Assembly: GCA_034401135.1 (NCBI GenBank)
Contig: JAWZSP010000001.1
Span: 6,686,274-6,750,273 of the forward strand
Direction of reading: 5' to 3'
Source of the DNA: Volutella citrinella
Lineage: Eukaryota; Ascomycota; Sordariomycetes; Hypocreales; Nectriaceae
Length of the DNA: 64,000 bases
Shown in pieces: positions 59,311 through 64,000 of this stretch. The notes under the pieces were generated by a model. It saw nothing but the letters and a program-made list of their open reading frames with translations. It had not been told where the DNA came from and made no database searches. The stretch's first letter is position 1. Every line of letters starts with the position of its first letter. Both the position numbers and the translations under genes were made by a program.

Positions 59311-60548
59311 ATGAATACATCGGAGTCGAATCTACCAGCAACAACGGGGGCTGCACTGGCTCCATGTTCTCGATGCGGTCCGGAGGACGCTCAACAGACG
59401 CTACTGATCTGTGCGACATGCCTCACTCGCGATGAATTGACCGAGCCTCATTCAACGGGTCCAAGTGACCAAGATGTCTATCACGCTCTAAAAAGCGTCT
59501 TTAAGAACACCAAGCCGCAACGCGCAAAGGAAAGAAACTTTATCAAGAACAGGATCCAGAGGTGTCAAGGCCAAGAATGTATCCAATTAATGGATCGCTT
59601 CGACGAGGATCTTATCATTGCAAAGGCTAAGCAGCTGATTCTCAATGGTGCATTTCGAGATTCTGAGAAAGCAGCAGAACTAGGGCTGCTGGGTACGCAG
59701 GAGATGGAAAACTCAAGTTCAGGTAAGCGGTACCCGTCTTTACATCGATTTAAAATACCTGACCAGCATTATTAGGAGAACCCTTATTGCCGACTCATTT
59801 TCTTACAGATCTCTCATACCCAGCACAGCATGCAATTATGTGCAGGCTGCAGGCGGCTCTGGAAAACCTCTGCTATGCTTTTGCACAAGAAAATATGCAA
59901 GAAACGTTACAGGCACGTGGGTGGAAGTGCGCCGAGTTGGTCCAACTTAGTCAATGGGTGGATGAATTCCGGGAAGACCTCACCTATCTTACTGCAAGAG
60001 GCAACACTGATCAGAGGACGCTGGAAGGACTACTCCAGTCAGTGGCCAGAATCCAACCTACTGCGGAGGGGCGTGTTCCTATGTCCTCCAGGAATCTGCA
60101 AGCTCTCCTATCCACGGCCCATGCTTTTTCCGAGCTGCTCGATACCGGGGCACAGCACGCCGATGTGATCAAGAGGCTGTATGATGAAACTCAGATGGCG
60201 TTCACATCCATTGTCGAGAACACACGCACGTTAGAGTCGAAGCTGGATAATGAGCTATCGAAAATTAGTGATAAGAAGTCGGATTTAGAGGATAGGCTGC
60301 TAAGGATTCAGGAGGAGCTGGCGGTTTTAAACAAGGACGAGCGTGCTGCGCTGGCTATGTATATTGCCAAACGCGACGAACATGCTGCTCTTGTAGGGGA
60401 GCGACTTGTTGTGAGCGTTAAGAAAATGAACCTGGTGGGCTATTCCTGCTTGGGGCTCGGAGACTTGGGTCCGGTGGACCTTTTAAGCGAGCCTGGTGTA
60501 CGAACCCCAGAGGAGGAGGAGGGAGTAGGAGGAGGAATGGGAAGGTAG
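59311..60548 (+). CDS. Unknown protein with N-terminal CxxC pairs and C-terminal coiled coil
   Basis: Exon 1 59311-59722 and exon 2 59776-60548 (intron with GTAAGC donor, TTAG acceptor) give 394 residues. Residues 19-37 hold two Cys pairs (PCSRCG and ICATCL), a possible small zinc-binding knot. A basic helical part follows (FKNTKPQRAKERNFIKNRIQ), then a helical middle and a coiled coil of about 60 residues (LESKLDNELSKISDKKSDLE) near residues 280-340, with a Gly/Glu-rich tail. I do not recognise the family. It is not RIP-damaged and lies between the unknown repeat unit and an RNase H gene. An ATG at 59299 would add four residues. Confidence 0.7.
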
Positions 60549-61130
60549 TGGTTCAAGTTACTGCTGTTTTTTTCCATAATGTAAGCACTATAATGATACT
60601 GGATGGCTGAAAAGTATATATTAGGGCTACCTTAATCCTACCTTTTTACCACATAGCAATGAAGCTACAGTTCTATAGTACTATCAGGCTGTCCTGCGGC
60701 TTGCCGCTTTCACAGCAAATTTAGGCTATAGAGAGACATAATGAACTGGTTATACAGTAGTTGGAACTATCTAAAACCCGGTCTTCGTGCCCTTAGTGGC
60801 ATATATAATCGTTTATTGTGGTAATGCATCAGTAGGTCATATGTCAGCTGCTGCATGTTGGGCAGCCTAGTTGGGCAACCTCGTTGGGCAGCCTCGTTGG
60901 GCAGCCTTATTGGCCAGCCTTGTTCGGCCGGCCTTATTCAGCCAACCCCGCCTGTATGACTCTTTTGTTCTTTCTGTATCACCCCGCCTTTTCACCGAAA
61001 GTGGCCACTTTGCATTTTGCTTGTTGCACACAGCCCAGCGCACCCTTTAGTAAGGGTTCCTTCCGCTCGTCAATCGCTCTTCATGTCATTTTTTCCCTAA
61101 TTACCTTTGCTCTACATCGGCTGGTTCCTT
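60549..61130. other. Intergenic with degenerate 13-bp tandem repeat
   Basis: No gene recognised. A degenerate repeat of TTGGGCAGCCTCG-like units occupies about 60857-60945. The rest is moderately AT-rich. Confidence 0.5.
60857..60945 (+). repeat. Degenerate 13-15-bp tandem repeat, about six units
   Basis: Successive units read TTGGGCAGCCTAG, TTGGGCAACCTCG, TTGGGCAGCCTCG, TTGGGCAGCCTTA and then drift through TTGGCCAGCCTTG and TTCGGCCGGCC. It lies 190-270 bp upstream of the RNase H start. Confidence 0.75.
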
Positions 61131-61787
61131 ATGCGAAAGGCACACCGCAAACCGCAGTCACGGAAGGGGCAGCAGAGTCGACTGTTTGATGTTGCTGCTC
61201 TATTTGGAGAGGACGTAACACCTGACGACGTGGAAATCTGTGACGATAAGCTTTGGGTCAACGTGGCATGCGATAATGCAAGCCCTTGTGGGGTTTGTGA
61301 TTGTCGAACGTCGCACTTAGACAGCATCGTGATTGCCGTCGACGGCGCTTGCAAGGGCAATGGGACACCACTCGCACGAGCGGCGGTGGGTGTGTTTGTC
61401 GGCGCGGCATCAGCATACAACCAGAGCCGCCTACTACAAAGCAACCCAGCCACGAATCAGATTGCCGAGTTAGAGGCTGGAGTGCTTGGTCTTGAACAGG
61501 CTCTCAACATCCAGAGGAACAGGCTCTCCGATGAATCACTTTCTCAAGTGGTTATCAAGGCAGACTCAGAGTACTTGGTCAAGGGTATGACGGAGTGGAT
61601 CTTTAAGTGGCAGGCCAATGGTTACCGGACTGCAAAGGGGACCCCTGTTGCTAATATGGAATTATTTCGGAAACTCGAGGGGCTAGTGAAGGACTTAGGG
61701 AGTATTGGCGTCGAAGTACTGTTCTGGCATGTAAGACGCTATTATAATAAAGAGGCAGACGAGCTGGCTAATAGAGCTTTTACATAA
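61131..61787 (+). CDS. RNase HI-like protein, catalytic residues intact
   Basis: A 218-residue single-exon protein from MRKAHRKPQ (an ATG at 61107 would add eight). A Cys-rich lead (SPCGVCDCRTSHLD) precedes the RNase H fold: VIAVDGACKGNG (first Asp), NQIAELEAGVLGLEQAL (Glu), VVIKADSEYLVKGMTEW (second Asp) and YYNKEADELANRAF (last Asp), so the full D-E-D-D metal site is present. RNase HI cuts RNA in RNA-DNA hybrids. The domain stands alone, not attached to a reverse transcriptase. Position is about 2 kb from the telomere array; similar stand-alone RNase H paralogues are common in fungi. A role at telomeric RNA-DNA hybrids is speculation. Confidence 0.85.
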   Translation: MRKAHRKPQSRKGQQSRLFDVAALFGEDVTPDDVEICDDKLWVNVACDNASPCGVCDCRTSHLDSIVIAVDGACKGNGTPLARAAVGVFVGAASAYNQSRLLQSNPATNQIAELEAGVLGLEQALNIQRNRLSDESLSQVVIKADSEYLVKGMTEWIFKWQANGYRTAKGTPVANMELFRKLEGLVKDLGSIGVEVLFWHVRRYYNKEADELANRAFT

Positions 61788-61897
61788 TAGTTGGCGAGGA
61801 AATTAGGAAGGGGGGTTAAAAAACTTGGCTGGTTAGGGTTATAAGTGCTAGCTGTTCGCCTAGTCTCGCATTAATATGGTTCCGAGACAAATCTCAT

Positions 61898-62023
61898 CTC
61901 GAGAAACTCGATGAGCTGGTGAAGACCTTGAACAGTGTTGGCATCGAAGTCCTGTTCTGGCATGTATTGCGCAAATTCAACGAAAACGCAGACAGGCTGG
62001 CCAAGAGGCAGTCGACTGGTTGA
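61898..62023 (+). pseudogene. Fragment of a second RNase H gene (C-terminal part)
   Basis: Encodes LEKLDELVKTLNSVGIEVLF, then WHVLRKFNENADRLAKRQST and a stop, closely matching the end of the complete RNase H upstream (GLVKDLGSIGVEVLFWHVRR and KEADELANRAF). The first two thirds are absent. It is divergent enough to be a paralogue rather than a very recent duplicate. Confidence 0.8.
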
Positions 62024-62029
62024 GGGCTA

Positions 62030-62262
62030 TCATCAATGAAGTTAAAGTAGTCTCTTGCTGCATTGTGTAGGTCGTTTCGAGTGATATCTCGACGGCTGAT
62101 GGCGCTTGCTATGACTGGAGCCCTCTGATGAATGAGAAGGCGATGGGCTGTGTAAGACTTAGCGGTCGAGATGAGGGTGAGGTCGGAGTATTGGCCGGTG
62201 CTTAGGGCACTGAGAGTGAGTTGATCTAGGGTACACGCGCAGTGGGGAAAAGGGCGGAGCAC
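62030..62262 (-). pseudogene. Fragment of a BTB/POZ-domain protein
   Basis: On the reverse strand the frame from 62262 reads LSALSTGQYSDLTLISTAKS followed by YTAHRLLIHQRAPVIASAIS, the opening of a fungal BTB/POZ domain (GxYSDL ... HRLxLxxRSPVFAxA). After about 60 residues the similarity fades, and the frame then runs antisense into the RNase H fragment. The rest of the domain is missing, so this is a truncated remnant joined to another gene fragment. Confidence 0.6.
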
Positions 62263-62605
62263 CTCTGGAAAGAAGCGAGCAGCTAGTCCATAGCTAAGGA
62301 GCGTAAGGTGGTAGGAGGAGGAGACTCGGCGCAGGTCACTCTTGGTTCGGATGGAGACGAGTGAAACAGCTCGGGAAAGAGTAGGCGGGCGTCGTAAATG
62401 GACTCAAAGACGCTTTCCTTCAAGAGGTACTAGAGAGCCTCGACAAGTGTCTAATCGGAGAAATAGAGGACGGAAAGACGATGACGAGTTACAAGGTGTT
62501 GAATGAGTTTAATCTTGCGTATCTTTGCGTTATTTGGCTGGGTAAATACTTGCCGACAAGGGGCAGAGCTATAGACGGCGCGATAATGTGTTCGGTGTCT
62601 TGGTC

Positions 62606-62638
62606 TAGGGTAGGGTTCACAGGTAACCCTAACCCTAC
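62606..62638. repeat. Head-to-head telomere-repeat relic
   Basis: TAGGGTAGGGTT (62606-62617), a 7-base spacer, then AACCCTAACCCTAC (62625-62638) form a near-perfect inverted repeat, G-strand followed by C-strand, as left by end-to-end joining or foldback of telomeres. Confidence 0.7.
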
Positions 62639-63021
62639 ACCGAGTGTCAAGGACGGTCAACAGTGAGGGCCTCTCGTTGGCGGAGCCGTTGTTATGCCGG
62701 AGGTCAGTAGTGTAGGGTTAAAAGAAGGCACTGCCTTGTTTCTAGTAAGGTCTAATGTCACCGTGCGTTCCGGACAGCCGACGTAGGGTTACGGACAAGA
62801 AAAGGGAAAGGTGTTTCAATTTATCTACAACAAGGAGTTATTGCGACGGCACCGGGGGTACGTTAAGGCACTGTTACGGCATGGGGTGACGCACACGCTA
62901 GCGAGACCGAGCTGGACTGGCAGGTCCTACGCCCAACCGTACATCTAATCCTACGGGTGACGGTACGGGCAGGCTGAAGGCAAGGAGGTGACCCTAACCC
63001 TAGAGCAGCCCCCAGGGGGGC

Positions 63022-63200
63022 CACTACAACTACAACCCCAACCCTACCTACGACTACGACTACGACTACAACTACGACTACGACTACGACTACAACTATA
63101 ACTACGACTACAACTACAACTACGACTACGACTACAACTACGACTACGACTACAACTACGACTACGACTATAACTACAACAACGACTGCAACTGCGACGG
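63022..63200 (+). repeat. TAC-RAC triplet/hexamer microsatellite
   Basis: Alternating TACGAC and TACAAC units run for about 180 bases with few interruptions. One strand is almost free of T apart from the TAC triplets. It lies about 0.7 kb from the telomere array. Confidence 0.85.
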
Positions 63201-63858
63201 CAAGTAGAGCTACAAGGCTGAGGAGTGTAGAGTGAGGTAAGCAGCCGCGGTAAGGGTTAAGGACAAGGAGACTAACTGTAGGTAGCAGGCTGGTTGCGTC
63301 TACCCCAACCTACCGCCTGGCCTGTTGAACCCTAACGTGTACAGCGGTACAAGCTGTAGAAGAGCAGTGAGCAGAGGCGTAGGGTGCTTAGTGTTGTGGA
63401 AGAGAGTGAAGAGTGCTAGTAGAGTTGTGCAGGGGGGGTTGAAGAGTGGTAGAAACAGGACGGGGGTAGAGACAAGGAGCTAAGAGAGAAGTAGGGTGTT
63501 AAAGTAGGTGGCACTGGGGTGTTTTAGACAGCGACGTCGACTTTTGGACGGACAGGAGAAGTGAAGGGGTGGGAGTGGTAGTAAGACTAGAGAGTGAGGT
63601 GGAAAGGGCAGAGGAGGGTAAGGAGAGAGGAGTTAAAGAGGGCTAACCTCTGAGGTGTGTAAGGGCGCTGGCGGCAGTAAAAGTTGAAGAGCTAGGGTTG
63701 AGGTGTTAAGAAGGGTGTGGTACCGAGTCTAAACTAACCGCTAACCGCTGAAGAAGGAGGGCGCGCCGGCGGCACGTTCGGGGTTGGAGTTAGGCTTAAC
63801 AGGGTGGTTTAGGGTTCCGTGGAAAGCGTTCACGACAGTAAGCGAGTTTGCGTCGCAA

Positions 63859-63991
63859 GGGTTAGGGTTAGGGTTAGGGTTAGGGTTAGGGTTAGGGTTA
63901 GGGTTAGGGTTAGGGTTAGGGTTAGGGTTAGGGTTAGGGTTAGGGTTAGGGTTAGGGTTAGGGTTAGGGTTAGGGTTAGGGTTAGGTTAGG
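63859..63991 (+). repeat. Telomere repeat array, (TTAGGG)n, about 22 units
   Basis: Uninterrupted TTAGGG repeats, G-rich strand running 5' to 3' toward the right end as expected for a right-hand telomere. The last complete junction is one base short (TTAGGTTAGG), and nine non-telomeric bases (CAACACCGA) follow to the end of the window. Confidence 0.95.
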
Positions 63992-64000
63992 CAACACCGA

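Larger units (their letters stand above)
62263..63858. other. Subterminal telomere-adjacent DNA
   Basis: No gene recognised. It contains scattered telomere-like motifs in both directions, a back-to-back telomere pair at 62606-62638, an inverted CCCTAA pair at 62991-63003 and a triplet/hexamer repeat at 63022-63200. Confidence 0.6.

Noticed and set aside
63784..63990. Open frame of Leu-Gly repeats at the right end
   Set aside because: It is simply the translation of the TTAGGG array and has no coding meaning.
1..64000. CRISPR arrays, tRNA or rRNA genes
   Set aside because: No spaced identical repeats of CRISPR type were seen, the organism is a fungus, and I recognised no cloverleaf or rRNA segments by eye.

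Overview
This is the right end of a chromosome arm of a filamentous ascomycete, most likely a Sordariomycete. The evidence is short GT-AG introns of about 45-65 bases, Zn2Cys6 regulators, a Pth11-type rhodopsin-domain membrane protein, a DUF3176 protein, a septin, long AT-rich tracts whose changes look like repeat-induced point mutation (RIP, C-to-T and G-to-A), and a (TTAGGG)n array at 63859-63991. I cannot name the species.

Region 1 (1-18.8 kb) is gene-rich accessory DNA. It holds a partial gene at the left edge, a rhodopsin-domain membrane protein, an MFS sugar transporter, a GH43 glycosidase, a second MFS transporter, an Fe(II)/2-oxoglutarate dioxygenase and a Zn2Cys6 regulator. These last five lie together and may form a carbon-scavenging cluster; two of its promoter regions share a 10-mer. 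A DUF3176 membrane protein follows. Next is a striking chimera in which the start of an amino-acid permease is fused in frame to the back two thirds of a pyrroline-5-carboxylate dehydrogenase.

Region 2 (18.8-37.5 kb) is looser. It has a ten-intron secreted protein, a small secreted cysteine protein, a broken CBM-like/PAN secreted protein, a RIP-killed siderophore transporter remnant, a secreted lactonase-type beta-propeller, an F-box/ankyrin protein, a Cdc11/AspA-like septin and a second Zn2Cys6 regulator.

Region 3 (37.5-53.4 kb) is extremely AT-rich, RIP-degraded repeat DNA. A dead Gypsy chromovirus can still be read through its mutations at about 43.9-49.8 kb: zinc knuckle, reverse transcriptase, integrase and chromodomain. 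Two degraded copies of an unknown large gene flank it.

Region 4 (53.4-64 kb) is the telomere-proximal segment. It carries an intact copy of that gene: a 207-residue ORF with an AT-hook-like motif, one in-frame stop, then 1358 residues of no recognised family. It is preceded by a hairpin module of about 175 bp (present three times in the window) and a 44-bp tandem repeat. Then come an unknown Cys/coiled-coil protein, a complete RNase HI-like gene, fragments of a second RNase H and a BTB gene, subterminal telomere-like motifs, a triplet repeat and the telomere. Three same-direction copies of the unknown unit become less RIP-damaged toward the telomere. This is the best candidate here for an undescribed system: a telomere-associated element added repeatedly at the chromosome end.
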